Assembly: GCA_017446585.1 (NCBI GenBank)
Contig: JAFSQL010000005.1
Location: 1-64,000, forward strand
Length of the DNA: 64,000 bases
Reading direction: 5' to 3'
Source of the DNA: Paludibacteraceae bacterium
Lineage (GTDB): Bacteria > Bacteroidota > Bacteroidia > Bacteroidales > Paludibacteraceae
How positions within the stretch are numbered: position 1 is the first letter of the stretch; each line of letters starts with the position of its first letter. Below, in pieces: positions 8,280 to 16,600 of the stretch. Made by a program: the position numbers and the translations under genes. The notes beneath the pieces are model-generated. The model worked only from the letters and a program-made list of their open reading frames with translations. It was not told where the DNA came from and searched no databases.

Positions 8280-9577
8280 TTTTTTGTCAACCAGAGTTCT
8301 GGGTTTTGCAGTTCGGTGCCTCGGTAGAGCATGAGGTAGAGCACTGTTTCGTTTCCGCGCTCGGTGTCCACGTAGATTTTGCCTAATTTCTGTTTCGCCT
8401 TGACTTTGTCGCCCACCTTGACGTATTGCGACGTCACGTTAGCATAGACAGAGCGGTAGTTGCCGTGCTTGACAATGATGGCGTTGTTGTTGCCCGGGAT
8501 GGCGAAGATTTGAGTGACTTCGCCATCATAGATGGCGCAAGCGTCGCTGCCTGCCGCACCTTGGATGTAGATGCCCTTGTTGTTGACCGTCACGTGGTCA
8601 AGAACGGGATGAGGGTGGATTCCGAACTGACCGGTAATGACACCGTTGACGGGCCACGGCATTCTGCCCTTGTTACGTTCAAAGCCGCCTTGAACGAGTT
8701 CTTCGTCAGCCGCCAAGGAAGAGGTCTTGGCAGGCGTTGACGGTTTGGAAGTCGTTGAGGATTGTGAGGAGGAAGACTTGGCGGCAGTGCCCTTCTTGGC
8801 AGCGGCAGCCTTGCGCATACGCTCCTCCTTTGCCTTGCGTTCACGCTCGGCACGGGCTATCTCCTCGGCAATCATCTTGTCAATTTGCTTGTTCAGCGCA
8901 TTGGCTTGCGCCTGTTGTCGTGCCAATCGTTCTTTGAGTTCCTTGCCCTTCACGGAAAGGTCTTTGACCAATTGCTCCCGATGGGCTTGGTTTTTCTGCA
9001 ATTTCTCGGTTTCAATCTGTTTGCCGGTAAGTGTCTGTTCCTTCTCTTTTTTCACTTGCGCCAATTGGGTCTCCTTCTGCGTGAGGCTGTCAGTGAGGTT
9101 GCGCACCCTTTCGGCTTGACGCTTGCGGTAGTCGGAGTATTGTTGGACATAGCGTCCGCGTCGCATGGCTTGTGTGACACTCTCAGAGGAGAGGACGAAG
9201 AGGGCGGTTTGCGAACGTGAACGGTGGAAGTAGCCGTGGTAGAGTGAGCGGGCGTATTCCGCCTTTTGGCGTTCAAGATCCTCTTCGAGCGCAATGCGTT
9301 CGGTGGTGAGGGTGGAGAGTGAACTATCGAGGAGCGTGACCTCATCCTTCATGGCACCAATGAGTTTTTCGCGCTCGTTAATTTTCTGCTTGAGCAGGAC
9401 GATGTTGCGCTCATGGTTCTTCTGCGATCGTTCGTTTTCTTTCAGCAGTTTGTTGGTCAATTCGATGTTAGCCTTGGCTTGTCGTTGCTTCTTCTTGAGC
9501 GAAGCCACGGTCTCCTTGGCGTTGACAACGCCAAGGACAAAAACGCTCGACAGCAGGATAAAGACAAATCGCTTCAT
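8276..9577 (-). CDS. EnvC-like murein hydrolase activator (degenerate LytM domain)
   Basis: 433 residues. A signal peptide (MKRFVFILLSSVFVLGVVNA) precedes a long coiled coil (about residues 24-255), an Ala/Lys/Ser/Thr-rich linker (about 255-295) and a C-terminal LytM/M23-like domain (about 305-433). The zinc-site residues of active M23 enzymes are not where expected: the HxxxD region reads 'HPHPVLDHVTVNNKGIYI' and the final HxH position reads 'LYLMLYRG'. This matches EnvC-type proteins, which activate cell-wall amidases during division rather than cutting peptidoglycan. Location is periplasmic. It starts 3 bp after the DUF4292 gene. The amidase at 57.4 kb is a possible but unproven partner. 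Confidence 0.85.
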   Translation of the reverse strand: MKRFVFILLSSVFVLGVVNAKETVASLKKKQRQAKANIELTNKLLKENERSQKNHERNIVLLKQKINEREKLIGAMKDEVTLLDSSLSTLTTERIALEEDLERQKAEYARSLYHGYFHRSRSQTALFVLSSESVTQAMRRGRYVQQYSDYRKRQAERVRNLTDSLTQKETQLAQVKKEKEQTLTGKQIETEKLQKNQAHREQLVKDLSVKGKELKERLARQQAQANALNKQIDKMIAEEIARAERERKAKEERMRKAAAAKKGTAAKSSSSQSSTTSKPSTPAKTSSLAADEELVQGGFERNKGRMPWPVNGVITGQFGIHPHPVLDHVTVNNKGIYIQGAAGSDACAIYDGEVTQIFAIPGNNNAIIVKHGNYRSVYANVTSQYVKVGDKVKAKQKLGKIYVDTERGNETVLYLMLYRGTELQNPELWLTKK

Positions 9578-9580
9578 GTT

Positions 9581-10630
9581 TTATTGTTTCAACAGTTCGT
9601 TCAGATGGTCAACGCGGGTGTATTTGGACTTGTTGGTCTGATTGATGGTCACGGTCTTGTTAAACTCAGCCCTCTTGATGGTAATGATGGCTACTTCGGT
9701 ATTCTTGCGCTCCTTGAGCGTGGCGTTGATGACGGTAGGGAAGGTGACGCCACCCTTGAAGGACTCGAACTTGTCGTAGGTGCAAGACAGCGTGGCAATC
9801 TTGTGCGCCACGCGCGTCTCGGTCAGTCGTTTCTTCTTGTCGAGGAAGAAGGCGTGGGTGAATCCGCTCTCGTTCTCGTCAATCATGAGGTCGTATCCGT
9901 CCTTATGCTCGTCGATGGAAGACTTGCGCACCACATCGGCATTGGTGTCAGCCGTGTCGCCCGCCAAAAACAATTGGTTGCCGAGCAACGCTTGCAAGTC
10001 GTAGAAGTCAAGGTCAAGACCGAGGTACTTGGCGAGATCGTCCATGTTCTTGTCCACGTAACGACCGTAAATCTTGTTATAGACCGTGACACGCCGTGGC
10101 GTGATGTCAACCCTCGCACCCTCGATGCCGAGCACTCGGAGTGAGATTTGGATGATGCTGTCACGAATCATTTTGATGCTGGCATTCACTTGCATTTGTT
10201 GCCCGTCATGGGTAAAGTCCACCTCGACGGAGGAGAAATTGGCAGTCGTGAAGTCGGGGAGGTTCAGTTTGAGTTTCACATCTTCGCCTTGACCGCTCAC
10301 CTCACGCGGAGCAACAGGAGCAGCGGTGTCGGTAAGCGTTTCAACGTCTTCGACATTGAGCATCTTTTCCATGGCGTTTTGCTTCGCCTTCTCTATTTGC
10401 TCGTTGACGTTCGCCTTGATGGTGTCGATATGTGTCTTGGTGTTTTCCTTGACATTGTTCCATTTCTCGGTAGCAACACCTTTCTCTTGTTTGATGCGCT
10501 CGATGAGCGCTTTGAAAGCGGCTTGCGCCTCGTCGCTCTTGTCGCCTTTGAGTTCGACGGCACTTGCTGACAGACATGAGAGTAGTGTCAGGAATGACAA
10601 AAGAAGGATATGTCTCATCTTGTTCATCAT
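9581..10630 (-). CDS. DUF4292 family exported protein
   Basis: 349 residues. The hydrophobic leader 'MRHILLLSFLTLLSCLSASA' could be a signal peptide or, through 'TLLSC', a weak lipobox. An unusual charged helical insert (about residues 30-95, Lys/Glu-rich) precedes the beta-rich core ('VSGQGEDVKLKLNLPDF', 'SIIQISLRVLGIEGARV', 'YGRYVDKNMDDLAKYL'), which matches the DUF4292 pattern of Bacteroidota envelope proteins. A lipoprotein-carrier (LolB-like) role has been suggested for such folds but is not shown. The order TPR protein, DUF4292 and LytM protein is common in this phylum and suggests an envelope role. Confidence 0.8.
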   Translation of the reverse strand: MMNKMRHILLLSFLTLLSCLSASAVELKGDKSDEAQAAFKALIERIKQEKGVATEKWNNVKENTKTHIDTIKANVNEQIEKAKQNAMEKMLNVEDVETLTDTAAPVAPREVSGQGEDVKLKLNLPDFTTANFSSVEVDFTHDGQQMQVNASIKMIRDSIIQISLRVLGIEGARVDITPRRVTVYNKIYGRYVDKNMDDLAKYLGLDLDFYDLQALLGNQLFLAGDTADTNADVVRKSSIDEHKDGYDLMIDENESGFTHAFFLDKKKRLTETRVAHKIATLSCTYDKFESFKGGVTFPTVINATLKERKNTEVAIITIKRAEFNKTVTINQTNKSKYTRVDHLNELLKQ

Positions 10631-10638
10631 GTTGATGT

Positions 10639-12240
10639 TTAGTGTTTTTCGTTGTTTGTTCTCTTCAATATGGCATCGTAGTGCATTCTGACCTCGGGGA
10701 TGAGGTTGCCGCCCTTGTCATAGGCTTGTTGGATGTAGAGTTCCGCCATGACATCGTCGCCAAGGAGATGGAAAATCCAAGCGTAGGTGTCAAGGAAGGA
10801 GATGTTTTCAGGTTCGGCGCTTACCGCCTTGGCGCTCATGACCTCCGCGCGTTTCAAGTCACCGCCGGAGAGCGCGAGATAGTAGGCAAAGTTGTTTAGC
10901 AACAGGGGTTCCTCGCTATTGAGAGCGTAGGACTTCTCGTAGTTGGAAAGGGCGTTGGTGAAGTCGCCCATGAGAGCGTAGGTGTCGCCTCGGTACATGT
11001 AGAGTTGCGCCAATTGAGAGGTTTCGGCAGAGTCGGTGAGCGCAAGGGCTTGGTTGTAGAGCGAGAGCGCTTGGTCGTAGTTGCCGGCGCGGGAATATTC
11101 CATGGCACGGGCTCCCTTGAACAACGGTTCCTGCGGAAAGCGGTGGATGGCATCGTCAAGCATGGTCACGAAGCCAATGGTGTCACCTATTTCCTGCGCC
11201 GCGACGATGTATTCCGCCCAGGCGATTTCGTTGTCAGGGTTGATGCTGATGATTTTGCGCAGTTCGGGCAGTGCCTCGTCGAAGCGACGTTGCATCAAGA
11301 GGAAATAGGCGTAGTAGGCGTGCAACAGTTCGTTGTTAGGAAATTGCGCCGCCATGGTGCTCAAGGCTTTCTCGCCCGTGTTGACATCTTGGGGATTGCT
11401 GGAACTGAGGAAGGTGGTGAGCATCTCCATCTTCTTGTCCATGCTGAGCAGGGTGTCAGCCAAGGCGCAAAGCAGGAGGCTGTCGCTGCGTAGTGTGTCG
11501 CCCGCCTCACGGAAGCGAGCCATTTCCAATTCACGCAGTTTATCGTTGCTCGGGTCATTCTTGCGAATGGTAGATTCAATCTCGTTCGCCTTAGCGCGCT
11601 TGCCGTGCATGTAGTAGCATTGGCTCAGTAGGAGTTGGTAGTCGGTGTTGTAAGGAAATCGCTTGCAGAGGCGTTCGAGTTCTTGTTCCGCTTTGCGCTT
11701 CTCGCCCAATTCCTCGTAGAGACGGAATTTTTCGCTCGTGATGCTGGCATCAATTCCCGTTTTCTTCTCCAATCGGTTTAGAGCCTCCAATGCCTTCTTG
11801 GGTTGGTTGGTCATGAGGTAAAGGGAGGAGAGCATGTAGTCGGTCTCTTCGGACTTAGGGTCTTGACGGCGCACGTCCTCATAGACTTCAGCCGCCAGTT
11901 CAGGGTGATGGTTCTTGACATAGAGTTCGGCAAGGAATGTCTTGTACCAAACGTTGTCAGGGTCGAGCAAAACGGCTTCGCGTGCCATGGAGAGGGCTGT
12001 TTTGGAATCGCGCGCCGCAAGGAACACTTGAGCGAACTCCTCCGCCACCGCTGCGTTTTTGGGTTGCAGGATGTAAGCTTCGGTGAGCAGGTCCTTGGCT
12101 CCGACCAAGTCGCCGTTGACACGCTGTGTCACGGCAGCGTCGTAGAAGTAGTGAAAGAGACGTTGCTGAGGGTCTTGCGCCCGTAAAGACAAAGTTGTCA
12201 GTGCAAGAAGCAGAAGTAGTATGAAGTGTTTACTTTTCAA
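10639..12240 (-). CDS. Exported tetratricopeptide-repeat protein
   Basis: About 533 residues from a TTG at 12240, giving a clean signal peptide (KSKHFILLLLLALTTLSLRAQ). The rest is TPR units ('LTEAYILQPKNAAVAEEFAQVF', 'AVLLDPDNVWYKTFLAELYV', 'LYMYRGDTYALMGDFTNALSNYEKSYAL'), so it is a protein-protein interaction scaffold in the periplasm or on the outer membrane. An upstream in-frame ATG at 12285 lies inside the dut 3' end, where the sequence is fixed by dut motif V; I therefore prefer the TTG, but the ATG is possible and would overlap dut by 32 bp. The next gene (DUF4292) starts 8 bp downstream. Confidence 0.82.
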   Translation of the reverse strand: MKSKHFILLLLLALTTLSLRAQDPQQRLFHYFYDAAVTQRVNGDLVGAKDLLTEAYILQPKNAAVAEEFAQVFLAARDSKTALSMAREAVLLDPDNVWYKTFLAELYVKNHHPELAAEVYEDVRRQDPKSEETDYMLSSLYLMTNQPKKALEALNRLEKKTGIDASITSEKFRLYEELGEKRKAEQELERLCKRFPYNTDYQLLLSQCYYMHGKRAKANEIESTIRKNDPSNDKLRELEMARFREAGDTLRSDSLLLCALADTLLSMDKKMEMLTTFLSSSNPQDVNTGEKALSTMAAQFPNNELLHAYYAYFLLMQRRFDEALPELRKIISINPDNEIAWAEYIVAAQEIGDTIGFVTMLDDAIHRFPQEPLFKGARAMEYSRAGNYDQALSLYNQALALTDSAETSQLAQLYMYRGDTYALMGDFTNALSNYEKSYALNSEEPLLLNNFAYYLALSGGDLKRAEVMSAKAVSAEPENISFLDTYAWIFHLLGDDVMAELYIQQAYDKGGNLIPEVRMHYDAILKRTNNEKH

Positions 12241-12253
12241 TGGGGAAGAAAGA

Positions 12254-12691
12254 TTATTGTTTTCCCGTGTGTCCGAATCCGCCATCGCCCCGTTCTGTTT
12301 CGCTCACGGAGGAGGTGAGTTGCCAAGAAACACGTTCGTAGCGTGCGATAACCATTTGTGCGATGCGGTCACCCTCGTTTATCTCGAAGGGCTCTTCGCC
12401 ATGATTGATGAGGATGACACCAATTTCTCCGCGATAGTCACTGTCAATGGTTCCTGGACTGTTGAGCACAGTGACGCCTTTCTTCAAAGCCAATCCGCTG
12501 CGCGGACGCACTTGTGCCTCATAGCCAACAGGGAGTTCGATTTTCAGTCCCGTTTTCACCAAACAACGATCACCCGGTTGGATGGTGATGGTTTGTCCGT
12601 CGGTAGCGGCACGCAAGTCCATGCCGGCACTGCCTTCGGTTTCATATTGTGGCAGTGGGTTGCCGCTCGTGTTCACTATCTTCACATTCAT
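12254..12691 (-). CDS. dut: Deoxyuridine 5'-triphosphate nucleotidohydrolase (dUTPase)
   Basis: 145 residues, a trimeric dUTPase with all five motifs: 'GSAGMDLRA', '[11 protein letters not shown]', '[13 protein letters not shown]', '[10 protein letters not shown]' and the C-terminal '[11 protein letters not shown]'. It converts dUTP to dUMP and pyrophosphate, feeding dTTP synthesis and limiting uracil in DNA. It shares an operon with rdgB, another house-cleaning nucleotide enzyme. Spacing to aroB upstream is 27 bp. Confidence 0.95.
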   Translation of the reverse strand: MNVKIVNTSGNPLPQYETEGSAGMDLRAATDGQTITIQPGDRCLVKTGLKIELPVGYEAQVRPRSGLALKKGVTVLNSPGTIDSDYRGEIGVILINHGEEPFEINEGDRIAQMVIARYERVSWQLTSSVSETERGDGGFGHTGKQ

Positions 12692-12718
12692 GTCGTTGTG
12701 TCTTTATGTGTTGTCTCT

Positions 12719-13768
12719 TTAGCCTAAGTAATAATCAAACGCTTCTTCCACCAATTGACGGCTCACGTGCTGGTCGATTCGGATGTCACCAATGCCGCCC
12801 AAGAGCGTGAAGTTGATTTCGCCTTTCTGCACGTTTTTCTTGTCGTGGGTCATCAGTTCGTAAAGGTGGTCATACTGCTTGCAACCAAATTCGAGTTTGC
12901 CGTATTGCTCACGGATGAGGTGGGTGGCTTCGAGAAGCGTCGCTTTCGGAAATCCGAGGGTGACGTAACTCAGATACAATTCCGCCACCATGCCCCACGC
13001 CACCGCATAGCCATGAAGGGCAGGACGACCGATTTCGTGTGTGAAACTCTCGAAAGCGTGACCAAAGGTATGACCGAAGTTCAAAGCCTTGCGCTTGCCT
13101 TGCTCGTAGGGGTCTTCTGCCACGATTTGTTCTTTCACGTTGATGGATTTCTCCAAGAGAGGTGACAACGCTTTGAGGTCGAAGGTGTCCATGTCATAAG
13201 CCATCAATTCCTTCCATCGTTGCTCGTCGCTTATCAAGGCGTGCTTGAGCATCTCCGCCATGCCACTGATCAAGTTAGCCCTGTCCAAGGTGCAGAAGAA
13301 GGTGGTGTCCTCCACCACGTACTCGCTTTCACGAATTACACCGATCTCGTTTTTCAGACCGTTGAAGTTGAAGCCTGTCTTGCCGCCCACGGCAGCATCG
13401 ACGGCACCAAGAAGAGTCGTTGCGATGTTCACATAGTTCATGCCTCGCTTGAACGTCGAGGCGCAGAAACCGCCCAAGTCGGTCACCATGCCTCCACCGA
13501 GGTTGATCATCGTGCTCCATCGTGTGGCCCCTTGTTCTTGCAGCCACCGCCATACCTCCACGACCGTATCGATATGTTTATGAGCGTCGCCAGCACCAAT
13601 CACCTTCACGGGGCGGTCTTTCAGTTGCGGTGCGGCTTCAAGCAGTCGAGGCAGACAAAGACGAGCGGTGTTCTCGTCGCAAAGGATGAAGATTTGTTCC
13701 GTATTCTTCCCCTCCAGCACTCGCTTCATGTCTGCCGACAAGTCGTTGGATATGATGATGTTTTGCAT
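12719..13768 (-). CDS. aroB: 3-dehydroquinate synthase
   Basis: 349 residues, usual length. It cyclises DAHP to 3-dehydroquinate with NAD+ and a divalent metal, the second shikimate step. Visible signatures are the glycine-rich NAD site 'INLGGGMVTDLGGFCASTFKRG', 'ATTLLGAVDAAVGGKTGFNFNGLKNEIG' with the catalytic lysine, and metal ligands in 'FGHTFGHAFES' and 'LHGYAVAWGM'. It is the second gene of the operon, 14 bp after the sirtuin gene. aroQ, the next pathway step, is at 58 kb. Confidence 0.95.
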   Translation of the reverse strand: MQNIIISNDLSADMKRVLEGKNTEQIFILCDENTARLCLPRLLEAAPQLKDRPVKVIGAGDAHKHIDTVVEVWRWLQEQGATRWSTMINLGGGMVTDLGGFCASTFKRGMNYVNIATTLLGAVDAAVGGKTGFNFNGLKNEIGVIRESEYVVEDTTFFCTLDRANLISGMAEMLKHALISDEQRWKELMAYDMDTFDLKALSPLLEKSINVKEQIVAEDPYEQGKRKALNFGHTFGHAFESFTHEIGRPALHGYAVAWGMVAELYLSYVTLGFPKATLLEATHLIREQYGKLEFGCKQYDHLYELMTHDKKNVQKGEINFTLLGGIGDIRIDQHVSRQLVEEAFDYYLG

Positions 13769-13782
13769 AGATTCGATGATGA

Positions 13783-14481
13783 TTATTTCTTGTTTATATC
13801 CACGCCCAAGCGACTTGCCAGGTCAGCCACTCCCTCGCTCGCTTTCTTTTGTATGAAGGTCACGCTGCGTCTCGTGGAAACGGGTTTGGGATCAATCACG
13901 AAGATAGGGCAATCTTGAGGGGCATAATTGATGAGGCTCGCGGCGGGATAGACGGCAAGGCTACTGCCTATCACCACAAAGATGTCTGCCTCGGAGACAA
14001 TCTCAACGGCACGGTCCAAGTTGGGCACCGCCTCTTGAAAAAAGACAATGAACGGACGTGCCTGCGTTCCGCCAAGGCATTCGCCCATCTTGATGTCACG
14101 ATAGCCAATGTCCACCACCTCTCGCTTGCTCTCGTCGCATATCTTGGTCAGTTCGCCATGCAGGTGCAATACCTGTGACGAGCCAGCACGTTCGTGCAGG
14201 TTGTCCACATTCTGTGTGATGACGCTCACGTCGAAAAATTTCTCCAACGCTGCCACGTCATAGTGCGCCTTGTTGGGCTTGGCGTGTTCAAGGTCACGGC
14301 GCAGGCCGTTGAAGAAATTGATGACCAACGCTTTGTCAGCCTCGTAGCCATCTAATGAGCAGACCTGCATGACATCGTATTTCTCCCAAAGACCGCCGCT
14401 GTCACGGAAGGTAGAGAATCCGCTCTCCGCACTGATGCCCGCACCTGTCAGAATCACCAATTTCTTTTTGCCCGCACCCAT
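13783..14481 (-). CDS. cobB: NAD-dependent deacylase, sirtuin (CobB) family
   Basis: 232 residues. The NAD-binding start 'ILTGAGISAESGFSTFRDSGGLW' and the catalytic segment 'TQNVDNLHERAGSSQVLHLHGEL' with the active-site histidine are intact, as is 'VVIGSSLAVYPAASLI'. The structural zinc site is not recognisable: the small domain has only isolated cysteines instead of two CxxC pairs. Cytoplasmic removal of acyl groups from lysines is the family role; the acyl preference is not predictable here. It is the first gene of the eight-gene operon and has a -7 box 48 bp upstream. Confidence 0.9.
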   Translation of the reverse strand: MGAGKKKLVILTGAGISAESGFSTFRDSGGLWEKYDVMQVCSLDGYEADKALVINFFNGLRRDLEHAKPNKAHYDVAALEKFFDVSVITQNVDNLHERAGSSQVLHLHGELTKICDESKREVVDIGYRDIKMGECLGGTQARPFIVFFQEAVPNLDRAVEIVSEADIFVVIGSSLAVYPAASLINYAPQDCPIFVIDPKPVSTRRSVTFIQKKASEGVADLASRLGVDINKK

Positions 14482-14528
14482 ATATCGTCTGATATTGTTG
14501 TTACTAACAACACAAAGAGATTAAAACG

Positions 14529-14536
14529 CAAAGTTA
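14529..14536 (-). promoter_or_regulatory. -7 box for the cobB-to-porZ operon
   Basis: On the minus strand the sequence reads TAACTTTG, matching TAnnTTTG, 48 bp upstream of the cobB ATG. No other good box was seen between the eight closely spaced genes. Confidence 0.55.
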
Positions 14537-14587
14537 AGTCTTTTTCCGAATGTTAGTCCAAGGTTAGGGTGACAACATGAGGGTATA

Positions 14588-15808
14588 TTATTCGTAGCGG
14601 ATGGCGTCGATGGGGTTGAGGCTGGCGGCTTTGCGAGCGGGGTACCAGCCGAAGAAGACACCGGTGAGGGCGCAGACGCTGAAACTGAGGAGTACGCTCC
14701 ACGGTTCGATATATACGGGCCAAGAAGCAAGGATGTTGACCAAGACGGTGGCTATGACACCCAAGAGAACACCGATGATGCCTCCCGTGATGGAGATGAT
14801 GACCGCCTCAATCAAGAATTGCGACATGATGTCAATGCCTCGCGCTCCGACGGACATGCGCAGACCAATCTCCTTGGTGCGTTCGGTGACGCTGACGTAT
14901 TCGATGTTCATAATGCCAATGCCACCCACGACAAGCGAGATGCCCGCGATGCATGCCAGTAGGGTCGTCATCATGTCAGTGGTGGAGTTCATCATGGCGG
15001 AGAGTTCCGCTTGGCTGCGGATGGTGAAGTTGTCCTCGTCGGTGTCACGGAGTTTGTGTTGCTTGCGTAGCACTTCGGTTATTTGCGCAATGGCGGCATC
15101 GGTTTGGCCTTCGCTCTTGGCACTGCAAATGACGCTTTGCAAGTAGGTGACGGCAAGGATGCGCTTCATAACAGTGGTGTAAGGAGCCAAAACGACATCG
15201 TCTTGGTCCTGTCCCATGGAGTTGTAGCCTTTGGACTTGAGCACGCCGACGATGCGGAAGGGGATGCTGTTGAAACGAATGACCTTGTCCAAAGGGTCAG
15301 TTCCGTCAGGGAAGAGGTTTTCGACGACCGTTGTGCCGATGACGCAGACCTTGGCGGCTGTCTTCTCGTCACGTTCATTCCAGATGTCGCCTTTCTCGAC
15401 CTCTTGTTTACGAATGGACAGGTAGTCTTCGGTCACGCCGTAGAGTGTTGAGGGGGAATTGTTGTTGCCGTTGATGAGTTGTCCGCTGCTGCGCACTTGC
15501 GGTGTCACGCCGTCCAAGAGGGAGCATTGCTCCTTGATGGCATGGAAGTCTTCCAGTTTGAGTGTCTGCATGGAGCCAGCGTCCATTCTGACCCCGCCAG
15601 TGCTGGAGGCTCCGGGGTGAATCATAATCATGTTGGAACCCATCTCGCTGATTTGGTTGGCGATGCTGCGTTTGGAGCCTTGACCGATGGCGAGCATGGT
15701 GATGACCGAAGCGACACCGATGATGATGCCAAGCATGGTCAAGAGTGTTCGCAGTTTGTTTCCAATCAAGGCTCGAAAGGCTATTTTGAACAAGTTTCCG
15801 TAGTGCAT
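14588..15808 (-). CDS. ABC transporter permease, MacB/FtsX type
   Basis: 406 residues with the MacB layout: an N-terminal membrane helix ('LRTLLTMLGIIIGVASVITMLAIG'), a periplasmic domain (about residues 45-270) and three C-terminal helices of the FtsX domain ('GGIGIMNIEYVSVTERTKEIGLRMSVGARG', 'FLIEAVIISITGGIIGVLLG'). It works with the ATPase gene 35 bp upstream and the MacA- and TolC-like genes as a tripartite mechanotransmission exporter. Unlike E. coli MacB, permease and ATPase are separate proteins. Substrate unknown. Confidence 0.9.
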   Translation of the reverse strand: MHYGNLFKIAFRALIGNKLRTLLTMLGIIIGVASVITMLAIGQGSKRSIANQISEMGSNMIMIHPGASSTGGVRMDAGSMQTLKLEDFHAIKEQCSLLDGVTPQVRSSGQLINGNNNSPSTLYGVTEDYLSIRKQEVEKGDIWNERDEKTAAKVCVIGTTVVENLFPDGTDPLDKVIRFNSIPFRIVGVLKSKGYNSMGQDQDDVVLAPYTTVMKRILAVTYLQSVICSAKSEGQTDAAIAQITEVLRKQHKLRDTDEDNFTIRSQAELSAMMNSTTDMMTTLLACIAGISLVVGGIGIMNIEYVSVTERTKEIGLRMSVGARGIDIMSQFLIEAVIISITGGIIGVLLGVIATVLVNILASWPVYIEPWSVLLSFSVCALTGVFFGWYPARKAASLNPIDAIRYE

Positions 15809-15843
15809 AATCTCTAATCGGTTGAAGTCATCAGGGAGAAGAG

Positions 15844-16581
15844 TTAGTCCTCCTGTGGTAGTTGGCTGAGGGTCAAGGCGGCATCTTCGACATGGGGGTT
15901 GAGCGTGTCCTCAACCTTCCTTCCGTCACGCAGGAAGATGTTGCGAGTGGAGTAACGGCTGAGTTCGGGGTTGTGGGTGACGAAGATGATGGTTCTGCCT
16001 TCGGCATGCAACTTCTGGAAGAGGACGAGAATCTCGAAGGAGGTGCGCGTGTCAAGGTTTCCAGTGGCTTCGTCCGCAAGGATAACCGCAGGGTTGTTGA
16101 CCAGGGCGCGGGCGATGGCGACACGTTGCATCTGTCCTCCGCTCATTTGGTTGCTCTTATGCTCAAGTCGGTCACCCAATCCGACGGCTTTCAATGCCTC
16201 GACCGCCCGAGCGTGTCGCTCCTTGGCGGAAATGCCTCCGTTGTACATGAGGGGGAGTTCGACATTTTCGACCGCCGTGGTCTTGGCGAGCAGGTTGTAG
16301 TTCTGGAATACAAAACCAATTTTGCGGTTGCGCAGTATGGCACGTTCATTTTTGGACATCTTGCTCGTGTCGTTGCCGTCAAGCCTGTAGGTGCCGTCGG
16401 TGGGGATGTCAAGACATCCGAGAATGTTCAGCATGGTGGATTTGCCACTGCCGGAAGTGCCCATGATGGTGACGAACTCACCCTCCTCAATATCGAAACT
16501 GACGCCACGCAACGCATGGACGGTTTCGCTGCCGACCGTGAAGTCGCGTTTGATGTCTTTAAGACTGATTACCGTAGCCAT
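15844..16581 (-). CDS. ABC transporter ATP-binding protein, MacB/LolD type
   Basis: 245 residues from MATVISLKDIKRDF. Walker A is 'GTSGSGKSTML', the Q-loop 'FVFQNYNLL', the ABC signature 'MSGGQMQRVAIARAL', Walker B 'VILADEAT', and the H-loop 'IIFVTHNPEL'. It energises the FtsX-type permease encoded next. The reading frame extends upstream to 16701, but that would overlap the adaptor gene by about 100 bp and add a non-conserved basic leader, so I start at ATG 16581 (ATG 16593 is the close alternative). Confidence 0.92.
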   Translation of the reverse strand: MATVISLKDIKRDFTVGSETVHALRGVSFDIEEGEFVTIMGTSGSGKSTMLNILGCLDIPTDGTYRLDGNDTSKMSKNERAILRNRKIGFVFQNYNLLAKTTAVENVELPLMYNGGISAKERHARAVEALKAVGLGDRLEHKSNQMSGGQMQRVAIARALVNNPAVILADEATGNLDTRTSFEILVLFQKLHAEGRTIIFVTHNPELSRYSTRNIFLRDGRKVEDTLNPHVEDAALTLSQLPQED

Positions 16582-16600
16582 CTTGTTGTGCATGAAAAAG

